Positions 7,223-17,808 of a stretch of DNA of 64,000 bases are shown here, in pieces. The translations under genes and the position numbers were made by a program. The notes below the pieces were generated by a model. It was not told the DNA's origin. It did no database searches and saw only the letters and a list, made by a program, of their open reading frames with translations. Positions within the stretch are counted from its first letter, which is position 1. Every line of letters starts with the position of its first letter. This DNA is from Anaerolineales bacterium. GTDB taxonomy: Bacteria; Chloroflexota; Anaerolineae; Anaerolineales; Villigracilaceae. The stretch is taken from contig JABARH010000001.1 in assembly GCA_019187665.1 (NCBI GenBank), positions 1-64,000 on the forward strand. Direction: 5' to 3'.

Positions 7223-8305
7223 ATGATGATCCAGTACATCCTGCGCCGCATCCTTACTTCCATCCCGGTATTATTTGGCATTTTGTTGGTCACGTTTGCG
7301 CTGGCGCGCCTCATTCCCGGCGATCCGTGCCGGGCGATTCTCGGCGAGAAGGCAACGGATGCCGTGTGCGACCGCTTCATCCGCGAAAAAGGGCTGGACA
7401 AACCGATCATGACCCAATTTGGAATTTACATTGGAGAAATTGCGCGCGGCGATTTTGGAAATTCCATTCGTTACAGTTTGCCAGTCACGCGCCTGCTCGA
7501 AGAACGCCTGCCCACCACAGTGGAGTTGAGTTTCGCGGCGCTGCTGATCGCCATGCTGGTGGGGATTCCTTTGGGGGTCATTTCCGCCGTCAAACATAAT
7601 TCATGGGTGGACGTGGTCACAATGATTTGGGCCAATACCGGCGTTTCCATGCCGGTCTTTTGGCTGGGATTGATGCTTGCCTATGTTTTCTCGCTCCTGC
7701 TCAAAGACACCCCCTTCTGGCTGCCTCCCTCCGGCCGCGTCAGCCCCGGCATCCCGGACGATCCGTTTTTTGAGGTTTGGAAATTGACCCTGCCAGAAAC
7801 TGGATTCGTCACAACGCTCTGCAATTTTATCAGCCGTCTCAATATTTTGAACGCGCTCCTGACCGGTAATTGGGAACTGCTCAAAGATTCGATCCAGCAT
7901 CTGATTCTCCCGGCGGTCGCTCTGGGCACCATCCCGATGGCGCTGATCGCGCGCATGGCGCGCTCCTCCATGCTGGACGTGCTCGGGCAGGATTACATCC
8001 GCACGGCGCGCGCCAAAGGATTGAAAAACGGCAGGGTGATCGTTAAACACGCCTTCCGCAACTCGCTGCTTCCGCTCGTGACGGTAATCGGCCTCTCGCT
8101 CGGCAGCCTGCTGGGCGGCGCGGTGCTTACCGAGACCATCTTCGGCCTCTCCGGCGTGGGACGCATTCTCTATGACGCCATTACCGCCCGCGATTATGGA
8201 ATCGTGCAGGCCTTCACGGTGGTGATCGCCGTCTTTTTTGTGGCGCTGAACCTGCTCGTGGATATTTCATACGCCTACCTCGATCCCCGCATCCGCCTCG
8301 ATTAG
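7223..8305 (+). CDS. ABC importer permease, DppB-like
   Basis: The 360-residue protein is a DppB/OppB-type permease. It opens with MMIQYILRRILTSIPVLFGI, a family hallmark, has six predicted membrane helices, and carries the EAA-loop region that contacts the ATPase (DYIRTARAKGL, about residues 255-265, followed by HAFRNSLLP). Start chosen at 7223, because longer versions read through the hairpin from a TTG in its loop; AAAGG precedes it. It would pair with the next gene. No ATP-binding subunit is encoded in this operon, so the ATPases must come from elsewhere in the genome. Confidence 0.9.
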   Translation: MMIQYILRRILTSIPVLFGILLVTFALARLIPGDPCRAILGEKATDAVCDRFIREKGLDKPIMTQFGIYIGEIARGDFGNSIRYSLPVTRLLEERLPTTVELSFAALLIAMLVGIPLGVISAVKHNSWVDVVTMIWANTGVSMPVFWLGLMLAYVFSLLLKDTPFWLPPSGRVSPGIPDDPFFEVWKLTLPETGFVTTLCNFISRLNILNALLTGNWELLKDSIQHLILPAVALGTIPMALIARMARSSMLDVLGQDYIRTARAKGLKNGRVIVKHAFRNSLLPLVTVIGLSLGSLLGGAVLTETIFGLSGVGRILYDAITARDYGIVQAFTVVIAVFFVALNLLVDISYAYLDPRIRLD

Positions 8306-8314
8306 GAATCCATC

Positions 8315-9259
8315 ATGGACCAGGAAAATAAACTTCAAACGCTGGATGCCGAGGGCCTGTCCCTCAAATCGGTCAGCCTGTGGCAGGTGACGTGGCGGAG
8401 ACTCTTCCGCCGTCGTTCCGCGGTGATCGGCATGGTGATTTTGGGCGTGATGGTTTTGATCGCGCTCACCGCCCAATGGATCGCGCCCTATGATCCATTG
8501 AAAGTGTTGATCGGCGTCGAAGACGTGAAACGCCGCGAGCCTCCCTGCATTCACCTCCTCGGCTGCCCGGCAGACAAGCCCCAGCACATCGCCGGCATTG
8601 ACGGCAACGTGCGCGACGAATTCAGCCGTCTGCTGTACGGCACGCGCCTCAGTTTGATGGTCGGTTTTTCCACGGTCACATTTGCCATCATCATCGGCAC
8701 CGTCCTCGGCGCGCTCAGCGGCTATTTCGGCGGCTGGATTGACAACATCATCATGCGCACGATGGATGTGCTGCTGGCCTTTCCCTCGCTGCTGCTCGCC
8801 ATCGCCATCGTGACCGTGCTTGGCCCCGGATTGATCAACGCGCTATTGGCGATCGGCATCGTCTCGATTCCCTCCTACGCGCGCGTAGTGCGCGCCTCCG
8901 TCCTTTCGGTTCGAGAAATGGACTACGTATCTGCCACGCGCGCCCTGGGCGGATCCAACATGCAGATTTTATTCCGCCGCATCCTCCCCAACGCATTGAC
9001 GCCCCTCATCGTTCAAGGCACACTCGGCATCGCAACCGCGATTCTCGACGCGGCCGCGCTTTCATTCCTCGGTCTCGGCGCGCAGCCGCCCACGCCTGAA
9101 TGGGGCTCCATGCTCGGCTCGGAACGCAACCAGGTCTTCACCGCGCCGCATCTTGTCTTCCTGCCGGGCTTTGCCATCATGCTGACTGTGCTGGCCTTCA
9201 ACCTGCTCGGCGATGGCCTGCGCGACGCCCTCGACCCGCGCCTGGCGCATGTGAGTTGA
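8315..9259 (+). CDS. ABC importer permease, DppC-like
   Basis: The 314-residue second permease has the DppC/OppC layout: a cytosolic N-terminus with WRRLFRRRSAVIGMVIL, one helix, a periplasmic insert with LLYGTRLSLMVGF, then five helices. The EAA loop is at YVSATRALGGSNMQILFRRI (about residues 210-230). It starts 9 bp after the DppB-like gene and forms the heterodimeric channel for the permuted binding protein. The operon ends here at a strong hairpin; DppD/DppF-type ATPase genes are absent. Confidence 0.9.
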   Translation: MDQENKLQTLDAEGLSLKSVSLWQVTWRRLFRRRSAVIGMVILGVMVLIALTAQWIAPYDPLKVLIGVEDVKRREPPCIHLLGCPADKPQHIAGIDGNVRDEFSRLLYGTRLSLMVGFSTVTFAIIIGTVLGALSGYFGGWIDNIIMRTMDVLLAFPSLLLAIAIVTVLGPGLINALLAIGIVSIPSYARVVRASVLSVREMDYVSATRALGGSNMQILFRRILPNALTPLIVQGTLGIATAILDAAALSFLGLGAQPPTPEWGSMLGSERNQVFTAPHLVFLPGFAIMLTVLAFNLLGDGLRDALDPRLAHVS

Positions 9260-9272
9260 ACTTTCGCCCTTC

Positions 9273-9324
9273 TTGAATCAAAGACCAGGTTTTCTCTCTG
9301 AAGAAAACCTGGTCTTTGATTCAA
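9273..9324. terminator. Bidirectional terminator, 23-bp perfect stem
   Basis: Arms 9273-9295 and 9302-9324 are perfectly complementary around a 6-nt loop. It lies between the convergent DppC-like and kinase genes, and both outer flanks are A/T-rich, so it can serve both strands. Confidence 0.8.
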
Positions 9325-9327
9325 AAC

Positions 9328-9993
9328 CTATGCTGCCGCCGCCTTCGCCACTTCCTCCGGCGCGAAGACCACCTCCTCGCGGCCCGTCAGTTTTTCCTGC
9401 ATTTTGTCCACGATCAGGTTTAAATGGCCGGGGTGCGCAACAAAATCGAGGTCGTCGCCGGGCACGGTCAGGATCGGGCAGAGGGTGAAGTGCATCAGCC
9501 AGTTTTCGTAGAGACGATTGAGGCTTTCGATGTAATCGGGAGCGATGGACTTTTCGTAATCGCGACCGCGGCGGGAGATGCGATTCATTAATGTGGAGGA
9601 GGAGGCTCGCAAGTAGATCACCAGGTCCGGGTGAGGCAGGAAGCGCAGCATCGTTTCGTAGAGGTCGCGATAGGTGCGGTAGTCGCGCTCTTGAATATTG
9701 CCCGCCAGGTACAGATTGTGCGCGAAGATCTCAGCATCTTCATAGACACTGCGATCCTGGATCACCGACGATGGATGCCGCGCCAGCTCGTCGTGCGCTT
9801 TGAGGCGGTGCGTGAGAAAGAACACCTGCGAGTGAAATGCCCAGGCGTGCATGTCGCGATAAAAATCGGACAGGTAGGGATTCTCGGTCACGGGTTCGTA
9901 GAACGGTTCCCAACCCAGTTTGGCGCACAACATGCGCACCAGCGTGGATTTGCCAACCCCGATATTTCCAGCCACTGCCACAAATTTTTTCAT
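9328..9993 (-). CDS. Deoxynucleoside kinase
   Basis: A 221-residue member of the dNK family (deoxyadenosine/deoxyguanosine kinase type). It starts MKKFVAVAGNIGVGKSTL with the P-loop at residues 9-17. It has QDRSVYEDAEIFA near 82 (the DRS motif with the base-facing catalytic region) and a lid-like RISRRGRDYEKSI near 150. It phosphorylates deoxynucleosides in the salvage route using ATP. I start it at the ATG at 9991-9993, with AGAGGA 6 nt upstream, rather than at a start seven codons earlier. It is monocistronic, convergent with the peptide importer. Confidence 0.85.
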   Translation of the reverse strand: MKKFVAVAGNIGVGKSTLVRMLCAKLGWEPFYEPVTENPYLSDFYRDMHAWAFHSQVFFLTHRLKAHDELARHPSSVIQDRSVYEDAEIFAHNLYLAGNIQERDYRTYRDLYETMLRFLPHPDLVIYLRASSSTLMNRISRRGRDYEKSIAPDYIESLNRLYENWLMHFTLCPILTVPGDDLDFVAHPGHLNLIVDKMQEKLTGREEVVFAPEEVAKAAAA

Positions 9994-10041
9994 ACGTTGT
10001 CCTCTTTCTGGCATTGTAGCATGAGTCCCCGTGAGTGAAAC

Positions 10042-10135
10042 GCAGTCAGGACTTACGCAAAACCTTGCGTAGGGCGCGTTCTCTAACGCGCCTGCTGGCC
10101 TTAGAGAACGCCAATTATGCGTAAGTCCTGGCAGT
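10042..10135. repeat. MITE-like element, family C copy 1
   Basis: An 84-bp element (10047-10130) has 13-bp perfect terminal inverted repeats, CAGGACTTACGCA, and is flanked by the direct repeat GCAGT (10042-10046 and 10131-10135), a possible 5-bp target duplication. Inside are two smaller hairpins around CGTTCTCTAACG. A diverged copy in opposite orientation lies at 60901-60990. Confidence 0.7.
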
Positions 10136-10193
10136 GATACAATCCTGCCAATTTATCCGGCGGTAGAGGAGCGGTTTCACGAGAGGAATATCC

Positions 10194-12398
10194 ATGACAG
10201 AAAATCATCGAACGAACGATATCGATTCACAAGCCCTTGTGCGCGGTATCACCGCCGGGGTTGTGGTTGGCGTGATCATCCTCACCGTCGCCATCTCGCT
10301 TGCCGCGCTGATCTTTTCCGGCGATCTTGCGCCTTTCCTCTCGCGCGGCATCGGTTTGTTTTTGTTCGGCGCGCTGGTGATGAGCGTGATCGTGTCCGCG
10401 TTGAGTTCCCTGCCCGGCGTGACCATCGTTCCGCAAGACAGCCCCGGCGCGTTGATCGCGGTCGGCGCGGCGGGCATCGCGACAGTCATGGCTGGCTCGG
10501 CGCCGGAGCGAATGTATGCCACTGTGGTCGCGGCGATCATCCTTTCCGCGTTGGGGACCGGCGTCATCTTTTATCTGATCGGCCAGTTCAAACTTGGCAA
10601 CCTCGTGCGTTTCATCCCGTTCCCGGTCATCGGCGGATTTTTGGCGGGCACCGGCTGGCTGATCGTGCGCGGCGCGCTCGAAGGGACGCTGGATCAGCCG
10701 CTCAGCCAGTCCGTGTTCTCCTCGCTCTTCCAAACCGATATGCTCCTGCGCTGGCTTCCGGTTGCGGTCTTTGCGTTTGTCGTCCTGCTCATCCTGCGCC
10801 GCTTCGATCACATTCTCATCTGGCCCGCCGTCGTGTTGGGCGGCATTCTTCTTTTCTATGGCTTGATCTTTGCGCAGGGCTTGACCATCGAAGGCGCGCG
10901 CGCCGAAGGGTTATTGATGCAGCCATTCCCGTCCGGGGGATTGTGGCGACCCATGCTCCCGTCCGATTGGGGCGCGGTGGATTGGAACGTGCTCGGGTCG
11001 CAAGCCGGAAGCCTCGTTGTGATTCCGCTGGTCAGTTTGATCGCCTTCCTCTTGAACGCTTCCGCGCTGGAACTCGTGGCGAAACGCGACATGGACCTGA
11101 ACCGCGAACTGCGCGTGGTCGGTCTCTCGAACGTTCTGGCTGGACTGGGAGGCGGACCCGTCGGCTATCACATGCTCGGCGGGACATCGCTCGCGTTCCG
11201 TATGGGCGCGAAGACTCGCGCAGTGAGCATCACCATTGCGGTCATCTGCGCGCTGGTGCTGTTGACCGGCGGCGGCTTCATCGCGTACCTGCCGGTCATG
11301 TTCCTGCGCGGCATGTTGCTGATGCTGGGTCTCTCCTTCCTCGCAGACTGGGTCTACGACGCGCGCGCGAAACTGCCCAGGAGCGATTACGCGCTGGTCT
11401 GGGTGATCCTGTTCGTGATCGCGGACGTGGGATTCCTCGAGGGCGTCGGCGTGGGCATCGCGCTGGCGACGGTCCTGTTCGTCTTCAAGTACGCGCGCAT
11501 TGCCACGGTGCGCGACACGCTCAACGGGCAGGTCTATCACAGCAAGGTGGAACGTCCTCCCACCCAGCGCGAGATCCTGAACAAAAATGGCGAGGGCATC
11601 CACATCTTCCGCCTGCAGGGATATCTTTTCTTCGGCACGGTCAACGGCATTTTGAGCCGCGTGCGCGAAATTCTGGAAGATAAGACTCGCCGCGAACATT
11701 ACATCATCCTTGACTTCCATCGCGTCCACAGCCTGGACTCGTCGGCGGTCTCCTCGTTCGTGCGCATGCGTCAGCTGGCGGACATCCACGACATCTATCT
11801 TGTGCTGACTCAGGTCGCGCGGCCCATTCGCTCCCAGATGGAGAAGGGAGGCTTTGTCGGCGATCAGCGTGTGCAGTTTTTCCCCTCGCTCGATTTCGGC
11901 ATGGAGTGGTGCGAGAACATGCTTTTGACGCGCAATGAGGCTTCCACGGAATTCCTCGTGACCGGCATCCAATCCCAGTTGAAGCGCACCTTCCCTCATC
12001 CTGAATTGGTGGCGTCCATGTTGAACTATCTCGAACGCGAGGAAGCCGACGCGCATACCACCCTCATGCGCCGCGGCGACCCGTCCGATTCGATGTACTT
12101 CATCGAGTCGGGGCGCATCAACATTCAATTGGAAACGCCGGATGGAGAGATCATCCGCCTGCGCAGTCTGCGCGGCGGGACGGTGGTCGGTGAGATCGCC
12201 ATGTATCTCAACTCGCCGCGCACTGCGGATGTGATCACCGTTCAGCGCAGTGTCCTCTACCGCCTCACCTCCGACGCGCTGACCCGTATGGAATCCGAAG
12301 CGCCGCAGACCGCCTCCGCCCTGCACGAGTGGATCGCAAGACAAATGGCGGAACGGCTTGCCGATAACAACAACACCATCGAGGCGCTGTTGGATTAA
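10194..12398 (+). CDS. SulP-type anion transporter with STAS and cyclic-nucleotide-binding domains
   Basis: The 734-residue protein joins three modules. Residues about 15-430 are a SulP/SLC26 membrane domain with 10-14 helices. Residues about 440-560 are a cytosolic STAS domain (IHIFRLQGYLFFGTVNGI, then YIILDFHRVHSLDSSAV). Residues about 590-725 are a cNMP/CRP-like domain (MRRGDPSDSMYFIESG, then GTVVGEIAMYLNSPRTADV). The last resembles the phosphate-binding cassette of cNMP domains, though its ligand is unknown. It probably moves sulfate, bicarbonate or dicarboxylate. The start follows GAGAGGAATATCC. It is a single gene ended by a T-tract hairpin. Confidence 0.88.
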   Translation: MTENHRTNDIDSQALVRGITAGVVVGVIILTVAISLAALIFSGDLAPFLSRGIGLFLFGALVMSVIVSALSSLPGVTIVPQDSPGALIAVGAAGIATVMAGSAPERMYATVVAAIILSALGTGVIFYLIGQFKLGNLVRFIPFPVIGGFLAGTGWLIVRGALEGTLDQPLSQSVFSSLFQTDMLLRWLPVAVFAFVVLLILRRFDHILIWPAVVLGGILLFYGLIFAQGLTIEGARAEGLLMQPFPSGGLWRPMLPSDWGAVDWNVLGSQAGSLVVIPLVSLIAFLLNASALELVAKRDMDLNRELRVVGLSNVLAGLGGGPVGYHMLGGTSLAFRMGAKTRAVSITIAVICALVLLTGGGFIAYLPVMFLRGMLLMLGLSFLADWVYDARAKLPRSDYALVWVILFVIADVGFLEGVGVGIALATVLFVFKYARIATVRDTLNGQVYHSKVERPPTQREILNKNGEGIHIFRLQGYLFFGTVNGILSRVREILEDKTRREHYIILDFHRVHSLDSSAVSSFVRMRQLADIHDIYLVLTQVARPIRSQMEKGGFVGDQRVQFFPSLDFGMEWCENMLLTRNEASTEFLVTGIQSQLKRTFPHPELVASMLNYLEREEADAHTTLMRRGDPSDSMYFIESGRINIQLETPDGEIIRLRSLRGGTVVGEIAMYLNSPRTADVITVQRSVLYRLTSDALTRMESEAPQTASALHEWIARQMAERLADNNNTIEALLD

Positions 12399-12404
12399 GC
12401 GCAG

Positions 12405-12435
12405 CGCGGGCGGGAAACGAACCCCGCGTTTTTTT
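12405..12435 (+). terminator. Intrinsic terminator of the SulP gene
   Basis: CGCGGG (12405-12410) pairs with CCCGCG (12423-12428) and is followed by seven T residues. Confidence 0.8.
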
Positions 12436-12522
12436 CTGATGTTTCTCTTATCTTTCCTCCCTTGACCAAAGCCCGCTTCGGGAATATAGTTCAGCCCGCT
12501 TAACTAAAAAGCAGGCTTAACT

Positions 12523-12975
12523 ATGACCCAATCGCCCCTCTCCCAATCCCTGCGCGCCTGGATGGACGTCTTCATGCATCGCTCGATGCGCGGCTGGACG
12601 CACTTCGCCAAGTCCACCGGGCTTTCGATGCCGCAATTCAGCATCCTGATGCAACTGCATCACCGCGGCGTCTGCGGTCTCTCCGATATCCGCGCGCGCT
12701 TCGACATCACCACCGCGGCCGCCAGCCAGCTCGCGGAAAAACTTGTGCAGGCGGGCTATATCGAGCGTCACGAAGACCCATCCGACCGCCGCGCCAAGAA
12801 ACTGAAACTCTCCCCCAAAGGCGCGAAGTTCATTCAGCAGGGCATCAATCAACGCCATCGCTGGATGGACGACCTGGTAAAGAATCTCTCCGCCGCCCAA
12901 CAAAAGAAAGTCGCCGAAGCGTTGGATATTTTGACAGAGATAGCGAAGGATGTGGATAGACACGTAGACATGTAG
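12523..12975 (+). CDS. MarR-family transcriptional regulator
   Basis: A 150-residue winged-helix regulator. The DNA-binding part runs about residues 45-115 (LSDIRARFDITTAAASQLAEK recognition region, then EDPSDRRAKKLKLSPKG, the MarR wing with the DxRxxxL signature). It is probably a dimer that controls the ABC exporter directly downstream, as is common for MarR genes next to drug exporters. The last five residues (RHVDM) and the TAG stop are encoded by the 8-bp repeat array that begins at 12957, so the C-terminus has been rewritten by the repeats. Confidence 0.85.
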   Translation: MTQSPLSQSLRAWMDVFMHRSMRGWTHFAKSTGLSMPQFSILMQLHHRGVCGLSDIRARFDITTAAASQLAEKLVQAGYIERHEDPSDRRAKKLKLSPKGAKFIQQGINQRHRWMDDLVKNLSAAQQKKVAEALDILTEIAKDVDRHVDM

Positions 12976-13180
12976 ACACGTAGACACGTAGACACGTAGA
13001 CATGTAGACATGTAGACATGTAGACACGTAGACACGTAGACATGTAGACACGTAGACACGTAGACACGTAGACACGTAGACATGTAGACATGTAGACATG
13101 TAGACACGTAGACACGTTGTAACCTGTGTACCTGTGTACCTGTGTACCTGTGTACTTGTATACCTGTATACCTGTATACC
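12957..13180 (+). repeat. 8-bp tandem repeat array 1 (TAGACACG/TAGACATG units, then inverted GTGTACCT units)
   Basis: About twenty head-to-tail 8-bp units of TAGACAYG fill 12957-13117. After a short spacer come units of CTGTGTAC and CTGTATAC in the other polarity, to about 13180. The stop codon of the MarR gene is the TAG of the third unit. As 8 is not a multiple of 3, TAG recurs in all three plus-strand frames, while the minus strand stays open and makes false ORFs. The array fills the whole gap to the exporter gene. Confidence 0.92.
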
Positions 13181-13207
13181 TCCCCCCCTCCCCAAAAAAG
13201 GAAACCC

Positions 13208-15151
13208 ATGCAAGCAACCATGACCCGTTCACGCGTCCGCCCAGCCCGCCCCAAATCCAAAGGCGGGATGAAGCGCGCCATCCGCTACCTGATGCACTAC
13301 AAACAGCAAGCCGCGCTTCCGTATCTTTTCCTGCTGATCGCCACACTTTCGCAACTGGCGGTGCCGAGCATGATCCGCAAAGTGATTGACGCCGTTACCG
13401 GCGGCTACGTCGCCGACCAGATCCTCGCCGCGCTGGATCAGATCCCCGCGCAATTCATGGGCGTCGCCCTGCCGAAGGTCCTCGAAGCGACCGGACGCGA
13501 CGCGGCCATGACGCTGGACCAACTGCGCCTCGCGCTCGAAGCGGACGTGACCGGCGCGCCGCGCGCACTGATCGCCGCCATCGTCGCCATCGTTGTCTTC
13601 GCCGCCCTGCGCGGAGTCTTCTCCTTCCTGCAAGCCTTCTGGGCGGAGAAAAATTCGCAGTCTGTCGCCTACGATCTGCGCAATGATCTGTACGCGAAGA
13701 TTCAAAATTTATCGTTCTCGTATCACGACAAAAATCAGACGGGACAGCTGATGATCCGCGCCACCGACGACGTGGAAAAAGTGCGCCTCTTCATCGGGCA
13801 GGGACTCCTGCAACTCGTCGGCGCGGTCATCCTGCTGGGCGGCACGGTCATTATTTTGTTCTCGTCCAACACCGCCCTCGCCTGGACCGCCATGCCGATC
13901 CTGCCGATCGCCATCGTGGTCTTCATCATCTTCGCCAGCCTGGCGCGCCCGCTCTTCACAAAAGTCCAGCAAAAACTTTCGCACCTCAACACGGTCCTGC
14001 AGGAAAACCTGGCGGGCATCAAGGTCATCCAATCCTTCACGCGCGAAAAGGAACAGCAGAAAAAATTCCGCGCCGCCGCCGACGACACCATGCAACAATC
14101 CATCGCCGTCTCGCGCCTGTTCACATTCATGTTCCCCTTCATCTTCATGATCGCCAACCTCGGTCAAGCCGCCATCCTCTACGTGGGCGGCAAACAGATC
14201 ATCTCCGGCCTGCTCACGCTCGGCGCGTGGCAGGAATTCTCCATGTATTTGATGTACCTTTTCTTCCCGATCATGATGTTCGGCATGATCGTCACCCAGC
14301 TCGGACAAGCCACCGCCTCCGCCGACCGCATCTTCGAGATCCTCGACGCCAAAAGCGACATCACAGACAAACCCGACGCCATCAAAATGCCCGACGTGCA
14401 AGGCAGCGTGAAATTTGAAAACGTCACCTTCCGTTACTTCAGCGGCGGCGAACCCGTGCTGAACAAAGTTTCGTTCGAAGCCAAAGCGGGCGAAACGATC
14501 GCATTGCTCGGCGCAACCGGCTCCGGCAAAACCACCATCATCAACCTCCTGCCGCGCTTCTACGACCCCAGCGAGGGACGCATCACCATTGACGGTCACG
14601 ATCTGCGCGACGTGACGCTCGACTCACTCCGCTCGCAAATCGGAATCGTCCTGCAAGAAACGACCCTCTTCAGCGGCACCATCCGCGAAAACATCGCCTT
14701 CGGCAAACCCGGCGCGAGCCTCGAAGAGATTCAAAAAGCCGCCAAAGCCGCCGCCGCGCACGACTTCATCCTCAACTTCCCCGACGGCTACGACACGCAC
14801 GTCGGCGAACGCGGACACACCATGAGCGGCGGACAAAAACAGCGCGTCGCCATCGCCCGCGCCCTCCTGCTCAACCCGCGCATCCTGATCCTCGACGACT
14901 CCACCTCCTCGGTGGACCTCGCCACCGAAGCGCAGATCCAATCCGCGCTCGACACGCTCATGCAGGGACGCACCTCCTTCGTCATCGCCCAGCGCATCAG
15001 CACCGTCATCAACGCCGACAAGATCCTCGTCCTCGACAAAGGCGAGATCGTCGCGCAGGGCAAACACGCCCAACTCATGGAAGAAGAACCCATCTATGCT
15101 GAAATTTACAACTCGCAACTTTTACCCGAAAGCGCCGGACAACATGATTAA
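13208..15151 (+). CDS. ABC exporter half-transporter (MsbA/LmrC-like), subunit 1
   Basis: A 647-residue fused membrane/ATPase subunit. The N-terminal about 370 residues form six helices of the type-1 exporter fold, with an unusual 70-residue insert after helix 1. The NBD has GATGSGKTT (Walker A), a Q-loop at VLQETTLFSG, MSGGQKQRVAIARAL (signature), ILILDDSTSSVD (Walker B) and an H-loop changed to Q (IAQRIST). The D after Walker B instead of E, plus the missing H, mark a degenerate ATP site, typical of the heterodimeric partner. Start chosen at 13208 after AAAAGGAAA. Likely drug or lipid export, regulated by the upstream MarR. Confidence 0.88.
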   Translation: MQATMTRSRVRPARPKSKGGMKRAIRYLMHYKQQAALPYLFLLIATLSQLAVPSMIRKVIDAVTGGYVADQILAALDQIPAQFMGVALPKVLEATGRDAAMTLDQLRLALEADVTGAPRALIAAIVAIVVFAALRGVFSFLQAFWAEKNSQSVAYDLRNDLYAKIQNLSFSYHDKNQTGQLMIRATDDVEKVRLFIGQGLLQLVGAVILLGGTVIILFSSNTALAWTAMPILPIAIVVFIIFASLARPLFTKVQQKLSHLNTVLQENLAGIKVIQSFTREKEQQKKFRAAADDTMQQSIAVSRLFTFMFPFIFMIANLGQAAILYVGGKQIISGLLTLGAWQEFSMYLMYLFFPIMMFGMIVTQLGQATASADRIFEILDAKSDITDKPDAIKMPDVQGSVKFENVTFRYFSGGEPVLNKVSFEAKAGETIALLGATGSGKTTIINLLPRFYDPSEGRITIDGHDLRDVTLDSLRSQIGIVLQETTLFSGTIRENIAFGKPGASLEEIQKAAKAAAAHDFILNFPDGYDTHVGERGHTMSGGQKQRVAIARALLLNPRILILDDSTSSVDLATEAQIQSALDTLMQGRTSFVIAQRISTVINADKILVLDKGEIVAQGKHAQLMEEEPIYAEIYNSQLLPESAGQHD

Positions 15152-15166
15152 TACTTCATTCAACCC

Positions 15167-15260
15167 GACGCTAGAGAGCGTCTCCTGCGCGCCAATGCCG
15201 CGTAACGGACATTCTCTGCGTAACGGACGTTCTCCGCGTAACGGACGTTCTCTAACGTCC
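15167..15260 (+). repeat. 18-bp tandem repeats and hairpin between exporter genes
   Basis: Three tandem 18-bp units (15200-15217, 15218-15235, 15236-15253) share GCGTAACGGACGTTCTC. The last forms a hairpin with the AACGTCC that follows. A small hairpin GACGCT/AGCGTC lies at 15167-15182. The CGTTCTCTAACG core is also found inside MITE-like family C. Confidence 0.8.
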
Positions 15261-15295
15261 GCCGCCCTCCTGCGCGACCGGAACGAGGTGACACC

Positions 15296-17305
<2,010 letters not shown>

Positions 17306-17308
<3 letters not shown>

Positions 17309-17340
17309 GCAGTGAGCAGTCATCAGTCATCAGTCATCAG
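17306..17340 (+). repeat. 7-bp tandem repeat starting at the exporter stop codon
   Basis: Five 7-bp units, two TGAGCAG and three TCATCAG, begin exactly at the TGA stop of the exporter gene (17306-17308). A unit of 7 puts the stop in every frame, as in the 8-bp arrays elsewhere. Confidence 0.8.
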
Positions 17341-17347
17341 GGATTGG

Positions 17348-17378
17348 AAAGCCCTCGTCAGAAATGACGGGGGCTTTT
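17348..17378 (+). terminator. Intrinsic terminator of the exporter operon
   Basis: AAAGCCC...TCA (17348-17360) pairs with TGA...GGGCTTTT (17365-17378), with a GAAA tetraloop and a T-run. Confidence 0.8.
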
Positions 17379-17464
17379 GCGCTATACTTGAAACCTATCC
17401 GAAACATACGCGTCCCCAACACATTGCCACAATGCCGCCCATTTACGCGGTCAACGAGAGAAGC

Positions 17465-17806
17465 ATGAACGAAAAACCGACCGGCGTCACTGCCAACAAA
17501 ACTCAACGCAATCTCACCCTCACCTGGAACGACGGGCACATGAGCGTATATCCATTTGGCTTATTACGCGCGGCCTGTCCATGCGCCTCCTGCCGCGGCG
17601 GACACGAGAACATGCGCGCCGAACCGGATGAAACCATGTTCAACGCAAACCTGCCCGACTCGGCGGAGACGCGTCTCGCCAACATCCGCGCTGTTGGATC
17701 ATACGCCCTCACCATCGTCTGGGAGGACGGACACGATTACGGAATTTATAACTGGCATTATCTGCGCGCATTGTGTCCGTGCGAGCAACATCGAGGAAAG
17801 GCATAA
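17465..17806 (+). CDS. DUF971 / GBBH-like N-terminal domain protein
   Basis: A 113-residue protein made of one DUF971 domain, the zinc-binding fold found at the start of gamma-butyrobetaine hydroxylase. Residues LTLTWNDGHMSVYPFGLLR are followed by CPCASC, and YNWHYLRALCPC ends the domain. Stand-alone forms occur near Fe-S assembly or ATPase genes and their role is not settled. The ATG at 17465 has GAGAGAAG just before it; longer starts overlap the terminator. It ends 2 bp before radA, so the two are one operon. A TATACT at 17383-17388 may be its -10 box. Confidence 0.8.
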   Translation: MNEKPTGVTANKTQRNLTLTWNDGHMSVYPFGLLRAACPCASCRGGHENMRAEPDETMFNANLPDSAETRLANIRAVGSYALTIVWEDGHDYGIYNWHYLRALCPCEQHRGKA

Positions 17807-17808
17807 GC

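Noticed and set aside
9273..9324. Inverted repeat as IS end
   Set aside because: A 23-bp stem with a 6-nt loop between two convergent genes fits a bidirectional terminator, and no direct repeats flank it.
10911..12344. 477-codon minus-strand frame over the SulP transporter gene
   Set aside because: Antisense shadow; the plus-strand protein has clear SulP, STAS and cNMP domains.
12957..13180. CRISPR array
   Set aside because: Units are 8 bp with no unique spacers, there is no leader and no cas gene in the window.
12517..13346. Long minus-strand frames rich in VSTCLHVY-type repeats over array 1 (and the same over arrays 2 and 3)
   Set aside because: They are translations of the 8-bp DNA repeat. 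A unit of 8 bp keeps the strand opposite to TAG open in every frame, so such frames are expected without coding function, and they run antisense through the MarR gene.
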